From positions 1 through 64,000 of the forward strand of contig UQIB01000007.1 in assembly GCA_900541015.1 (NCBI GenBank): a stretch of 64,000 nucleotides of DNA, in the 5' to 3' direction. The translations under genes and the position numbers were made by a program. Under the pieces are notes generated by a model. It was not told where the DNA came from and made no database searches. It saw nothing but the letters and a program-made list of their open reading frames with translations. Source of the DNA: an uncultured Collinsella sp. (GTDB lineage Bacteria; Actinomycetota; Coriobacteriia; Coriobacteriales; Coriobacteriaceae). Shown here piece by piece: positions 52,549-62,006 of the stretch. Each line of letters begins with the position of its first letter. Within the stretch, counting starts at the first letter, position 1.

Positions 52549-53514
52549 ATGCCGGGTAAAAGCCTAGAGAACATGCACGTAGCGGTCTTGGCGGGCGGTC
52601 ATTCCGCTGAGCGCGAGATCTCGCTCAATTCGGGAAAGAACGTCGTGGTTGCCTTGAAGGAGGCCGGCTACACTTCGGTGGAGCTGCTCGACACGGCTGC
52701 CGATGATTTTATGGTAACCATGGCGACCGGCGGCTTTGACGTGGCGTTTATCGCCATGCACGGCGCCGGCGGTGAGGATGGCGCCATGCAGGGCGCCATG
52801 GAGACCCTGGGTATCCCCTACACGGCCTCGGGCGTGCTTGCCAGCGCCTGCGGTGCCGACAAGGAGGTCTCTAAGCTCCTGTACGCCAAGGCGGGCATTC
52901 CTGTTGCCCCCGGCCTCGCGCTCGAGGTGGGCGATGAAGTCGATATCGATCATATCGTCGAGGTTTGTGGCGAGCGCTGCTTTGTGAAGCCGGCCGTCAA
53001 CGGTTCCAGCTATGGCATTTCCCTGGTCCATGAGCCCTCCGAACTGCCCGCGGCAATCGCCAAGGCGTTTGAGTACGGCGACAAAGTGCTGGTCGAGAAG
53101 TGCATCGAGGGTACCGAGATCACCGTCGGCGTATACGGCGAGGACGACGTGCGCGCTCTGCCGATTGTCGAGATTCGCAAGCCCGAGGACTGTGAGTTCT
53201 ACGATCTGGACGTGAAGTATGTCGACCCTACGGACATCCATCGCATTCCGGCGCAGATTTCGCCCGAGAATTACGCTCGCGCTCAGGAGCTTGCCTGCGC
53301 CGCTCACAAGGCCCTCGGTTGCCTGAGTATCTCGCGCAGCGATTTTATCGTGAGCGAGGACGGCCCCGTTATCCTCGAGACCAATACCATTCCCGGCATG
53401 ACCGATACGTCGCTGTATCCGGATGAGATCCGCCACACCGACGACATGACGTTCCCGCAGGTCTGTGACAGCCTGATCCGTATGGGTCTTCGTCGAGCGG
53501 GCATTGCATGCTAA
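52549..53514 (+). CDS. ddl: D-alanine-D-alanine ligase
   Basis: 321 residues from ATG 52549 after GAGGAGGAG. The N-domain has HVAVLAGGHSAEREISLNSG. The ATP-grasp part shows VEKCIEGTEITVGVYG and the metal and substrate site ILETNTIPGMTDTSLYP. It makes D-Ala-D-Ala for peptidoglycan. The stop overlaps the dinG start by seven bases, an unexpected coupling of wall synthesis with a DNA helicase. Confidence 0.95.
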   Translation: MPGKSLENMHVAVLAGGHSAEREISLNSGKNVVVALKEAGYTSVELLDTAADDFMVTMATGGFDVAFIAMHGAGGEDGAMQGAMETLGIPYTASGVLASACGADKEVSKLLYAKAGIPVAPGLALEVGDEVDIDHIVEVCGERCFVKPAVNGSSYGISLVHEPSELPAAIAKAFEYGDKVLVEKCIEGTEITVGVYGEDDVRALPIVEIRKPEDCEFYDLDVKYVDPTDIHRIPAQISPENYARAQELACAAHKALGCLSISRSDFIVSEDGPVILETNTIPGMTDTSLYPDEIRHTDDMTFPQVCDSLIRMGLRRAGIAC

Positions 53515-56402
53515 TCGAGGACGCGGTTTCGCCAGGAACGCCGCAGTTTGTCATCGACTCCTATGCCACGCTTGCCGAACGCGCCAAAACGCAGTCCTTC
53601 GGCCTCATCGAGGAAGATGTGATTGTCCTCGATACCGAGACCACAGGTCTTTCGGTGCAGGACAACGAGCTGATCGAGATCTCGGCGGCCCGTCTTTCGG
53701 GCCGCGAGATCGTCGGCCGTTTCGATACCTTCGTGCATCCCAAGCAGCTGATTCCCGCCGAGATTACCGAGCTCACGAGCATTACAAATGCCGATGTGGC
53801 AGATGCCCCGTCGGCCGTTGAGGCCGTCGCCGCTCTCGCCGATTTTGTCGGTGGTTGCCCGGTGATCGCACATAACGCCACGTTCGACCGCTCGTTTATC
53901 GAGTCGGTCAAAGGCGGCGTCAACGTGAGCGATATTTGGATCGATTCGCTGGCACTGTCGCGCATCGCGCTTCCGCGCCTGGCCTCGCACAAGCTGTCTT
54001 TTATGGCCGATCTGTTTGGCTGTGACTCGGTATCACACCGTGCCAATGCCGACGTCGACGCCCTGTGTGGCGTATGGCGCGTGTTGCTCGTGGCGCTCAC
54101 CGACTTGCCCCAGGGCCTCATGGCTCGCCTAGCCGACATGCATCCGGATGTGCCTTGGTCCTATCGTCCTATCTTCTCATTCTTGGCGGGGCAGGACCCT
54201 GGTTCTATCTTCTCTCTCAGCGCCGCTCGTACTGACGTTCTCAAGGCCGATCGCGCCGACGATCGGGTGGACACCGACGAACTGCTGGTCCTCAAGATGC
54301 CGAGTCGTGAGGAGATTGAGGCAGACTATGCGCCGGGTGGCCTGGTCAATCGCATGTATCCCACTTACGAGCCACGTGATGAGCAGATCGCGATGGCGCT
54401 CGAGGTCCGCGATGCGCTGGTCACGGGCACTCATCGTGTAATTGAGGCGGGCACAGGCGTCGGCAAATCGATGGCCTATCTGGTGCCTTTTGCCGAGGCG
54501 GCACGCCGTAACAACATCACGGTTGGTATTGCGACCAAATCGAACAATCTTGCAGACCAGCTCATGTACCATGAGCTGCCAAAACTTGCCGAGCAACTGG
54601 ACGGTGGTCTGTCATTTTGCGCTCTCAAGGGCTATGACCACTATCCGTGCCTGCGCAAGCTTGAGCGCATGAGCCGCGGCCAGGTCGAGATTACCACCAA
54701 GCGCGATCCGGCGGACACGCTCACGGCAGTCGCGGTCATTATGGCGTACGTCTGCCAATCAGCCGATGGCGACCTCGACTCGCTTGGCATTCGGTGGCGC
54801 AGCGTCAACCGCCCCGACTTTACGACGGCCTCGCGCGAGTGTGCTCGCCGCCTCTGCCCGTTTTTCCCTGATAAATGTTTGGTCCACGGCGCTCGCCGTC
54901 GTGCGGCGCATGCCGATGTGGTGGTCACCAACCATTCCCTGCTGTTCCGCAATGTTGCGGCCGAGGGCAGGATTTTGCCTCCGATTCGTCATTGGGTAAT
55001 CGACGAGGCTCATTCTATCGAGCGCGAGGCGCGCCGTCAGTGGGCGCGCGTGGTGTCGGCGGACGAATCACGCGTTCTGTTTGAGCGCCTGGGTGGCTCG
55101 AGCACCGGTGCGCTAAGCCAGGTCTCCCGTGATTTGGCAACCTCCGAGGGCTCTACGCTCTATTTGGGCCTTACTGCCAAGGCGACGTCGACGGTTGCGC
55201 GCGCGAGCATGGCAATCGCCGACATGTTCGATGGCGTTCGCGAGCTCGGCCGCCGTGCCCGTGGGGGTTATGACAATGCCAATCTATGGATTGGCCCCGA
55301 GCTGCGCGAATCTGACGACTGGCATGATTTCTTACCGTCGGCCTACACTGCCATCGACGCATTGGAACAAGCTGACAAGAGCGTCGACGCGCTGGTGCAA
55401 GCCGTCGCCGCCGACAAGCCCGAGGTTGTTGTCGACCTGGGTGATATTTCGCGCCGCCTGCACGAGCTGGCCGAGAACCTCAAACTCATCATTGACGGCA
55501 CCGATGAACACTACGTGTATTCGCTGCAGGTCAATCGCAGGCTGCGTGCCGGCGGAGAGTCAATGACCGCAGAGCGCATCGACATTGGCGAGGCCTTGGC
55601 AACCGAGTGGCTGCCCGAGGTTCACACGGCTATCTTTGCCTCGGCGACCATGACGGTGTCCAAAAGCTTTGAACACTTTAACCACGCGGTCGGCCTCGAT
55701 CGCATCGGTGCTTCAACATCCTCATCGCTGCACTTGGACTCGAGCTACGACTTCGATTCGAACATGGCTGTAGTCGTTGCGGGCGATATCCCCGATCCGC
55801 GCGATCGCGAGAGCTATCTTACGGCGCTCGAGCGCGTGCTGGTCGACGCCCATCTTGCCATGGGCGGATCGGTGCTCACACTGTTCACCAATCGGCGCGA
55901 CATGGAAGACCTGTACGCCCGCGTTGAGCCCAAGATGGCCCGTGCGGGTCTGGAGCTCAACTGCCAGCAGCGCAACTCATCTCCTCGTCGCCTGCGCGAT
56001 CGGTTTATCAACGAGCCGACTTCATCGCTTTTTGCGCTTAAGGCCTTCTGGGAGGGGTTTGACGCCAGCGGCGAGACGCTGCGTTGCGTCATCATTCCCA
56101 AGCTGCCGTTCTCGAGCCCCACGGACCCGCTCTCGTGCGAGCGCAACCTGCGCGAAGACCGCGCTTGGGCGCGCTATTCGCTGCCCGAGGCGGTGCTCGA
56201 GGTTAAGCAGGCGGCCGGCCGCCTTATCCGCTCGTCGACCGATTGCGGCGTGCTGATTCTGGCCGACCCGCGCCTGGTGACGAAGGGCTACGGAAAGAAG
56301 TTCTTAACGTCGCTGCCCACGAGCTCCTACCAGCGCATCGAATCGGCGCAGATCGGTCACTATCTGCAACTGTGGCGCGCACGTCACGAGCGGCGGCGCT
56401 AA
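53508..56402 (+). CDS. dinG: DinG-type helicase fused to a DnaQ-like exonuclease
   Basis: 964 residues. The N-terminal 190 residues are an epsilon-like 3'-5' exonuclease with ExoI VLDTETTGLS, ExoII VIAHNATFDRSF and ExoIII HRANADVDA intact. The XPD-like helicase follows: Walker A IEAGTGVGKSMAYLVPFA, four cysteines fit for a 4Fe-4S cluster (one in YPCLRKL, three in ECARRLCPFFPDKC), TNHSLLF, DEAH box VIDEAHSIEREAR, and late motifs FASATMTVSKSFEHF and EVKQAAGRLIRSSTDCG. Firmicute DinG fusions usually lack the Fe-S cluster, so having both is notable. The stop codon overlaps, on the other strand, the stop of the WYL gene. Confidence 0.93.
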   Translation: MLIEDAVSPGTPQFVIDSYATLAERAKTQSFGLIEEDVIVLDTETTGLSVQDNELIEISAARLSGREIVGRFDTFVHPKQLIPAEITELTSITNADVADAPSAVEAVAALADFVGGCPVIAHNATFDRSFIESVKGGVNVSDIWIDSLALSRIALPRLASHKLSFMADLFGCDSVSHRANADVDALCGVWRVLLVALTDLPQGLMARLADMHPDVPWSYRPIFSFLAGQDPGSIFSLSAARTDVLKADRADDRVDTDELLVLKMPSREEIEADYAPGGLVNRMYPTYEPRDEQIAMALEVRDALVTGTHRVIEAGTGVGKSMAYLVPFAEAARRNNITVGIATKSNNLADQLMYHELPKLAEQLDGGLSFCALKGYDHYPCLRKLERMSRGQVEITTKRDPADTLTAVAVIMAYVCQSADGDLDSLGIRWRSVNRPDFTTASRECARRLCPFFPDKCLVHGARRRAAHADVVVTNHSLLFRNVAAEGRILPPIRHWVIDEAHSIEREARRQWARVVSADESRVLFERLGGSSTGALSQVSRDLATSEGSTLYLGLTAKATSTVARASMAIADMFDGVRELGRRARGGYDNANLWIGPELRESDDWHDFLPSAYTAIDALEQADKSVDALVQAVAADKPEVVVDLGDISRRLHELAENLKLIIDGTDEHYVYSLQVNRRLRAGGESMTAERIDIGEALATEWLPEVHTAIFASATMTVSKSFEHFNHAVGLDRIGASTSSSLHLDSSYDFDSNMAVVVAGDIPDPRDRESYLTALERVLVDAHLAMGGSVLTLFTNRRDMEDLYARVEPKMARAGLELNCQQRNSSPRRLRDRFINEPTSSLFALKAFWEGFDASGETLRCVIIPKLPFSSPTDPLSCERNLREDRAWARYSLPEAVLEVKQAAGRLIRSSTDCGVLILADPRLVTKGYGKKFLTSLPTSSYQRIESAQIGHYLQLWRARHERRR

Positions 56403-57316
56403 AGCGGACAGACGAGGGTTTTTGCCATATCGCACAGACGCTTTGACAGGGCGGGGTCATCCAAGATGCGGATGGCTCCGCCCGCTGCGATTACCTGGCT
56501 CAGTAGCCAACGCTCGGAGCCGTAATGCACGGTTACCGTTGCCATGTCTGCCCCGCTGCGCTCGATTAGGGTGATGCCGGCCCAGTCCAGATGCTCCGCC
56601 ATATCGAATGGCATCAGGAGCTTTGCGCTATGCTGCGTCCGGGCAAGAGAATCGTGGAGGGATGCGACGTCCGGTGCGTGAGACACGACGGAGTCTTCCG
56701 TCAAGGTGAGTCCCTCGATTTTATCCATGCGATAGGTGCGCTGCTCATCGACCGCGATGTCCCAGGCAATCAGGTATGTTTGGTCGCCGTTTGCCGTAAT
56801 GCGCAAGGGGTCGACCAGACGCTCGCGTGGCCGTGCATCGTCCATCGAGCGATACGAGATGCGGCAACGAACACCGTCCTGAATGGCGCAGCTCAGCTGC
56901 TGCCAGTGCGACCCGTGGTTGACGGTGTCAAAGACGCGCTGGTTATAGCCGAGCTCTTCGGGTAGAAGGACATGTCGAATCCGAGCCGCCGCCTGGGGCT
57001 CAATCCCCAACGATTCAAGTTCATGGTTGAGCACAGCGCCCTCGGCGGCACTCAGGCGCAACGGTAGCACACGCCCGGCGTCACCGGTGAGGACCACACG
57101 CTCGCTGCGGCATTCGCAGATGATGCGCGCGCCCGATTCTCGGTCCGCGAGCGTCGAGACGATCTCGAGAATCTCGTCGAGCGACACCCCTGTGATGTCA
57201 AAGCGGCTGCAAATCTCGGCTCGTGTCATGCCGCTCTCGCCGGCGGCGTAGAGGGCCTCCATGATGTCGATGGCGCGCGAGAGTCTCTGCTCGCTGGTGA
57301 GTTTACGCACGGGCAT
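56399..57316 (-). CDS. WYL-domain transcriptional regulator (PafC-like)
   Basis: 305 residues from ATG 57316 (MPVRKLTSEQRLSRAIDIME). An N-terminal winged helix includes ESGMTRAEICSRFDITGVSL. The WYL domain spans about 135-220 (GVRCRISYRSMDDARPRERLV, DQTYLIAWDIAVDEQRTYRMDKI), followed by a WCX-like C-terminus. PafB/PafC pairs in actinobacteria activate DNA-damage genes. The start overlaps the end of the next WYL gene by 14 bases. Confidence 0.85.
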   Translation of the reverse strand: MPVRKLTSEQRLSRAIDIMEALYAAGESGMTRAEICSRFDITGVSLDEILEIVSTLADRESGARIICECRSERVVLTGDAGRVLPLRLSAAEGAVLNHELESLGIEPQAAARIRHVLLPEELGYNQRVFDTVNHGSHWQQLSCAIQDGVRCRISYRSMDDARPRERLVDPLRITANGDQTYLIAWDIAVDEQRTYRMDKIEGLTLTEDSVVSHAPDVASLHDSLARTQHSAKLLMPFDMAEHLDWAGITLIERSGADMATVTVHYGSERWLLSQVIAAGGAIRILDDPALSKRLCDMAKTLVCPL

Positions 57317-58325
57317 GCTCGTGCACCGTCCTTTCAATGAGGCGGTTCCACGCCTGCTTGAGCGATTTGGGGGCCACGGGCCTCATGCCGTCCACGGCGT
57401 GGGCCATGCAAAATGAGGCGGCGGCTTCAAGGTCACGCACGTCAACGGTCCAGGTCCATCCCGCATCGGTGTGTGCGAGCTCACCTCGCCCGCGCGTGAG
57501 GCCGTTGATCATATCGATCTGCGTCTGAGGGGCGAACGAGAACGTGGCTGCAACGGGCGGTCGGTCGGCAAAATCGAATTCAAAGAACAGATAGTCGTTG
57601 AGATTGAAGTCCGCAGGGATGGCGTAGGCCTTCGAAGGACGCCAAGCGCGAACGATACGGTCGCAGCGGAATGTCCTGATGCCGTCGGTGACATTGTCGA
57701 GGCCGCAGAAGTACGCCACGCCCTCGCGTTCGAACATGCCGTAGACGCAGACGGTACGTTCTTTCTGCTCGCCGCGTCCGTTCTGATATAAAAATCGCAG
57801 CGCGCATCGCTCGGCAAAGGCGCTCCATACCGCATCGACGGTGGGAGAGCGGCGGATTGGTGCTTCGTCCACCGTCGTCCTACCGGTGAGATAGGCAATC
57901 TTGGAGCGAATATCGGCAAGCGGTGCGGCAAAGGTGGAAGAGCCGGCCGCTAGTGTCTGGTCGATGGCGTTGAGCAGGATATCGGCGTCGTCTGCGGTGA
58001 TGAGGCCGCCTGCTGCAAAGGTGTGCTCGCGGTCGATTGTCCACGAGCTTTCCTCGGTCTCCTGCGCACCGGCGGGGCGAACCTCCTTGATTAAGATGCC
58101 ACGCTCGAGCAGTTTGTCACGATCGCGCCGAAACTTGCGCTTATCCGAGTCGATGTTGCCGGAGCCATATCCCAGGTCGGAATCCAAGACGATCTGCTCG
58201 GTCGTCAGCGGTTCGGGGGAGCTGTTGAGCACAAAGAAAAGGTTGAGGATGCGCTGAGCCGTTTTATCGAAACTGGGCTCCGAACTTCCCTTTTTAATTG
58301 TCGCGGTCGCGTCGCTTGCCGTCAT
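57303..58325 (-). CDS. WYL-domain transcriptional regulator (PafB-like)
   Basis: 340 residues. The N-terminal winged helix (DKTAQRILNLFFVLNSSPEP, TTEQIVLDSDLGYG) is followed by a long linker and a WYL domain (ERCALRFLYQNGRGEQKERTV, GVAYFCGLDNVTDGIRTFRCDRI). The C-terminal WCX part includes WTWTVDVRDLEAAASF. It is the first gene of a two-gene operon with the PafC-like gene and lies convergently next to dinG. Confidence 0.85.
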   Translation of the reverse strand: MTASDATATIKKGSSEPSFDKTAQRILNLFFVLNSSPEPLTTEQIVLDSDLGYGSGNIDSDKRKFRRDRDKLLERGILIKEVRPAGAQETEESSWTIDREHTFAAGGLITADDADILLNAIDQTLAAGSSTFAAPLADIRSKIAYLTGRTTVDEAPIRRSPTVDAVWSAFAERCALRFLYQNGRGEQKERTVCVYGMFEREGVAYFCGLDNVTDGIRTFRCDRIVRAWRPSKAYAIPADFNLNDYLFFEFDFADRPPVAATFSFAPQTQIDMINGLTRGRGELAHTDAGWTWTVDVRDLEAAASFCMAHAVDGMRPVAPKSLKQAWNRLIERTVHEHARA

Positions 58326-58523
58326 AGAATCCTCGCATGAGAAGGTAGTTTGCTGCCATGATTTTAGTCCGATATGGAGATTAGGCTATATCCTTGTCCG
58401 CTCGGGGCGTTAAGATGGCCCGAATTCGGTCGTTTGCGCTCGCTCGGGGTATACTTTCGACTATATACGGTTCTAATGTGCATGCATTGGGCCTATTTGT
58501 CGGATTATGGATGTGGAGCGCAC

Positions 58524-61500
58524 ATGGCGAACACCCAGAACTATATTAACCACCTGCTGCAGAACACCGGCATTACGCCGGCATGCAGCGAAGAAGAGCG
58601 CTTGGCTGCCGAGGATATCGCTCAGATCTTCCGCAACCACGGCTTTGATCCCGAGGTTCAGGAGTTCAATGCCCCGGCGCCCAGTAGGTTGGCATTTGCC
58701 GTTACTGGTATTCTTGCGTTTGCCGGTGCCCTGCTGATGGGCATCGGCGGCGGTATCGGCTTGGTCGGCACCTTGCTGGCCATTGTCGGCGCCGTTCTTT
58801 ACGTGCTCGAGCGCACGGGCCACCCCGTGGTTTCGCGTCTGGGCAAGACGGGCGTGAGCCAAAATGTCATCGCCTACCACAAGGCCTCGGGCCCGCTCGC
58901 GTCCCCGCGTAACCGCCCGGTGGTCGTTGTCGCACACTACGACTCTCCCCGTGCTGAGCTGCTCGCCCGCGAGCCTTATGCTTCGTATCGTGCGCTCATC
59001 GCCAAGCTGTTGCCCGTTGCCACGGTTGCCCCCGCTGCCGCCGCCATCCTGCGTATCCTGCCGCTCCCCGGCGCGCTCAAGGTTCTGCTGTGGATTTTCG
59101 CGATCCTCGCTTCCCTCGTTGCACTTGCCAACGCGGCAAACATCATCTCTAACCGCCATATTCTTCCCTATACGTCCGGCGCGGTGTGCAACAAGTCTTC
59201 TGTCGCCGCTATGCTCGGCGTTATGGACAACGTTGCTCCCTTCCAGGGCGAAAACGAGTTTCCCGACGATGTTCCGTTCGATACCTATTTTGGGGAGCAG
59301 AAACGTCGTGCCGAGGAAATGGCGCGCGCAGCGGCGGAGTATGCCGCGGCCCAGCAGCAAAACGACTACGGCAACACCATCGAGTACGAAGAGCCTACCT
59401 ACGTCGAGGACGAGTTCGGTCAGCCGATTGCTCCCGACGCTCAGACCGAGCCCGAACAGGGTGAGGCTTTCGACGAGCAGATCGAGGGCTTTGAGGGTGC
59501 GTCTGCCGACGAGACGCTGATTGGCGCCATCGTGCCCGAGGATCAGAATCAGGCTGTCCAGGCCGAAGAGTTCAATGACGAGGTTCCCGCTGCCGAGCCG
59601 GCGGAGGAGCCTGCCGCGGCTGAGCCCGAGCCCAAGCTCTATCGCAATGCCGCCGGCAACATCCGCTTTGGTTCGGATGCCATCCGTGCGCTCGGAATGC
59701 TTCCCGAGTCCTGCACGCTCGATTACGAGGAGGGCGAGGAGCCGACGTTTGAGCCCGAGCCTGCCCCCGTTGTCACCGTGGATGATGAGTCTGCCGCGGT
59801 TACTGCTGCCGTTGCCGAGCCCGAGGCGGTGTCCGCGATCGATCCCGCGGCAGGACTGGACATTTTGGCTCCCGCCGCACCGGCGCAAGACGTTGCGGAC
59901 GAGTCTGACGACGATTACGTTGAACAGCCGAGGCGCGTGTCTTACGAGAGCGATACTGATTTCTCGGCCGAGATTCCCGCGGCAACGCCCCATGCCGACA
60001 TTGCATCCGCGTTCTCGTCGATTGGCGCCAGCGCTTCCAACTTCTTTAAGGGTGCGCTTGCAAAGGGCAAGAAATTTGTCGACGATTTCGAGGAGAAGCG
60101 CGCTGCCGCACGCGAGGCTGCCGAGCAGGAGGCTATCGCTCAGCAGCAGGCAGCCGAGGCGGCACGTGAGCGCGCGGCGCAAGAGTTCGAGCAGAACGAG
60201 GCTATGCAGTCCGCGCCCGTCGACGCTGCCGAAGCTACGACGTCCTTTGAGTCCCAGCAACCGGCGTCCGCGGATGTTGTTGAGGCGACGACGTCTTTCG
60301 AGGCTCAGCAGCACGTCGATAGCACCATGTCGTTTGATGCCGCGCAGTTCGATTCCACGATAACGTTTGAAAAGCAAGGCACCGCGATTGCCGAGCCCCT
60401 TCCTGTTTCCGATGAGCAGGGCGACGCGGCAGACGATGACGAGCCTATTGATGCCGCCGAAATCCAAGATGCCGCCGAGGACGAGCCCGTCGAGGCCAAC
60501 TCTGACGAAGAGCAGTACGCGGCAGCCGAGCAAGATGATTCGACCGAGGTCGAGCAGGAGGAAGTGTCTGCGGTTTCTGAGGCTCCCGAGACAGATGAGT
60601 CGAGGCCTTACTCCACGCAGATTTTCACCATGCCGACCCCGAGTGGTTCCGGTGCCACGGTTGCCGATGTTGCTCCCACCCAGGACGAAACGGTCGATTC
60701 CCTTATGGCCCAGATTTCCTCCCAGGCATCGCCGCGTCCGCAGATGAATGTTCCCGATCCGGCGTCGGTTCCGTCGCCTGCACCTTCCTCGTCTCCGCTG
60801 GCTTCGGTCCCCGATCCGTCACTGCCGTCGATGAAGCAGGCAAACGTTGCGTCTCGCACGTCGCTGTTCGACCTTCCCGACCCCTCCGCACAGGTCAACG
60901 ACCCCTTTGCTACCGCTCAGGGTCCCGAACCCACATCGGCCCCCGTTGCGCCTCCTATGCCCGTTGCGTCGGGCGCACAGCCGATCGAGACCATTTCGGC
61001 TCCCGCCCCTGCGGCACCCAAGTCTCGCAAGCGCGGCCTGGGCGGCCTGTTCGGTCGTAAAAAGAAAAACGAACAGGACAGCATGAGTGATTGGCTGGGC
61101 GTCGAAGACGATTACGATGCCAAGAAGTCCGGTCGCGGCATCGGTTCGTGGGATAATTTCGAGGACGATAACGATGGCTGGAAGGGTGGCGCTACGTCTT
61201 CCGACGGCGCTTCTTCCGAAGATATGCTCTCGGCTGTCGCCTCTATGGGCGATGATGAGCTGCTCGGTCACGATATCTGGTTTGTGGCAACGGGCGCCTC
61301 GGATTGTGATGGCGCCGGTATGAAGGCCTTCTTGGCTTCGCATCGCGATAAGCTCCGCGGCGTATTCTTCATCAATCTTGAATCCGTCGGCGCTGGTAGG
61401 CTTTCGGTGGTGACGGTTGAGGGCGAACAGCAGCTGCTCAAGGGCGATCGCCGCATCATGAACCTGGTCAGCAAGGTGTGCAAGTCGTTCCATGTCGATT

Positions 61501-61700
61501 GTGGCGCGCTCGAGATGCCCTATGCCAAGACCGATGCCTATGCCGCGCTCGAGGCGAGCCGCCGAGCCCTCACCATCGCCGGCGTGGACGGCACGCGTCT
61601 GGCTTGCGCTCGTACCGAGGACGACCTGCCCCACAATGTCAACCCGACGAACATTGCCACGGTATCCGAGGTCGTGACCGAGGTTATCCGCCGTTCGTAG
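58524..61700 (+). CDS. M28-peptidase-like membrane protein with a very long disordered insertion
   Basis: 1058 residues from ATG 58524 behind GGAG. The N-terminal M28 half includes a helix pair in the membrane (about 58-95), VVVVAHYDSPRAE (H138, D140, the HxD start of M28) and a second membrane pair (about 163-205). GAVCNKSSVAAMLGVM (219-234) aligns with the family GxxDNxSG loop, but the zinc-ligand Asp is not present. About 660 residues (240-905) of acidic, Ala/Glu/Pro/Ser-rich repeats follow. The C-terminal half resumes with DIWFVATGASDCDGAGMKAF, where the family EE pair is SD/CD, then FFINLESVGAGRL and HNVNPTNIATVSEV. It is probably not a classic zinc peptidase. Confidence 0.7.
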   Translation: MANTQNYINHLLQNTGITPACSEEERLAAEDIAQIFRNHGFDPEVQEFNAPAPSRLAFAVTGILAFAGALLMGIGGGIGLVGTLLAIVGAVLYVLERTGHPVVSRLGKTGVSQNVIAYHKASGPLASPRNRPVVVVAHYDSPRAELLAREPYASYRALIAKLLPVATVAPAAAAILRILPLPGALKVLLWIFAILASLVALANAANIISNRHILPYTSGAVCNKSSVAAMLGVMDNVAPFQGENEFPDDVPFDTYFGEQKRRAEEMARAAAEYAAAQQQNDYGNTIEYEEPTYVEDEFGQPIAPDAQTEPEQGEAFDEQIEGFEGASADETLIGAIVPEDQNQAVQAEEFNDEVPAAEPAEEPAAAEPEPKLYRNAAGNIRFGSDAIRALGMLPESCTLDYEEGEEPTFEPEPAPVVTVDDESAAVTAAVAEPEAVSAIDPAAGLDILAPAAPAQDVADESDDDYVEQPRRVSYESDTDFSAEIPAATPHADIASAFSSIGASASNFFKGALAKGKKFVDDFEEKRAAAREAAEQEAIAQQQAAEAARERAAQEFEQNEAMQSAPVDAAEATTSFESQQPASADVVEATTSFEAQQHVDSTMSFDAAQFDSTITFEKQGTAIAEPLPVSDEQGDAADDDEPIDAAEIQDAAEDEPVEANSDEEQYAAAEQDDSTEVEQEEVSAVSEAPETDESRPYSTQIFTMPTPSGSGATVADVAPTQDETVDSLMAQISSQASPRPQMNVPDPASVPSPAPSSSPLASVPDPSLPSMKQANVASRTSLFDLPDPSAQVNDPFATAQGPEPTSAPVAPPMPVASGAQPIETISAPAPAAPKSRKRGLGGLFGRKKKNEQDSMSDWLGVEDDYDAKKSGRGIGSWDNFEDDNDGWKGGATSSDGASSEDMLSAVASMGDDELLGHDIWFVATGASDCDGAGMKAFLASHRDKLRGVFFINLESVGAGRLSVVTVEGEQQLLKGDRRIMNLVSKVCKSFHVDCGALEMPYAKTDAYAALEASRRALTIAGVDGTRLACARTEDDLPHNVNPTNIATVSEVVTEVIRRS

Positions 61701-61721
61701 ACGGAGCTCTAAGGAGTCAAC

Positions 61722-61940
61722 GTGTTTTCGTATATTAAGCGCCATTGGCCTGTCTACGTGATTTTGACCTTGATTGCCATTGCGTTAGGATTTGGGGCTG
61801 CCTACATCGTGGGTGCAAAGGGCTCGACCCCCGCCTCCGCAATCAGCGAAGAGGTGGAGCAAGAACAGAGCACGGGTGCCGATGGGATTCCTGAGTCCGA
61901 GCAGGCAATCGTTGATGGTGGATCTTCGTCTGCAGAGTAG
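61722..61940 (+). CDS. Small membrane protein
   Basis: 72 residues from GTG 61722 after AAGGAG. One hydrophobic segment (VYVILTLIAIALGFGAAYIV) follows a short basic head (MFSYIKRHWP). The remaining half is acidic (SEEVEQEQSTGADG). It lies 21 bases after the M28-like gene, so the two are likely one transcript and both proteins sit in the membrane. No family recognised. Confidence 0.7.
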   Translation: MFSYIKRHWPVYVILTLIAIALGFGAAYIVGAKGSTPASAISEEVEQEQSTGADGIPESEQAIVDGGSSSAE

Positions 61941-61964
61941 ATACGGCGATTTACATGATTGAAA

Positions 61965-61999
61965 GCGGGCGAGCCAGGGGACTGGCTCGCCCGCTTTTT
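61965..61999. terminator. Bidirectional terminator
   Basis: GCGGGCGAGCCAG (61965-61977) pairs perfectly with CTGGCTCGCCCGC (61982-61994), followed by TTTTT. It separates convergent genes. Confidence 0.92.
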
Positions 62000-62006
62000 C
62001 ATCGCG

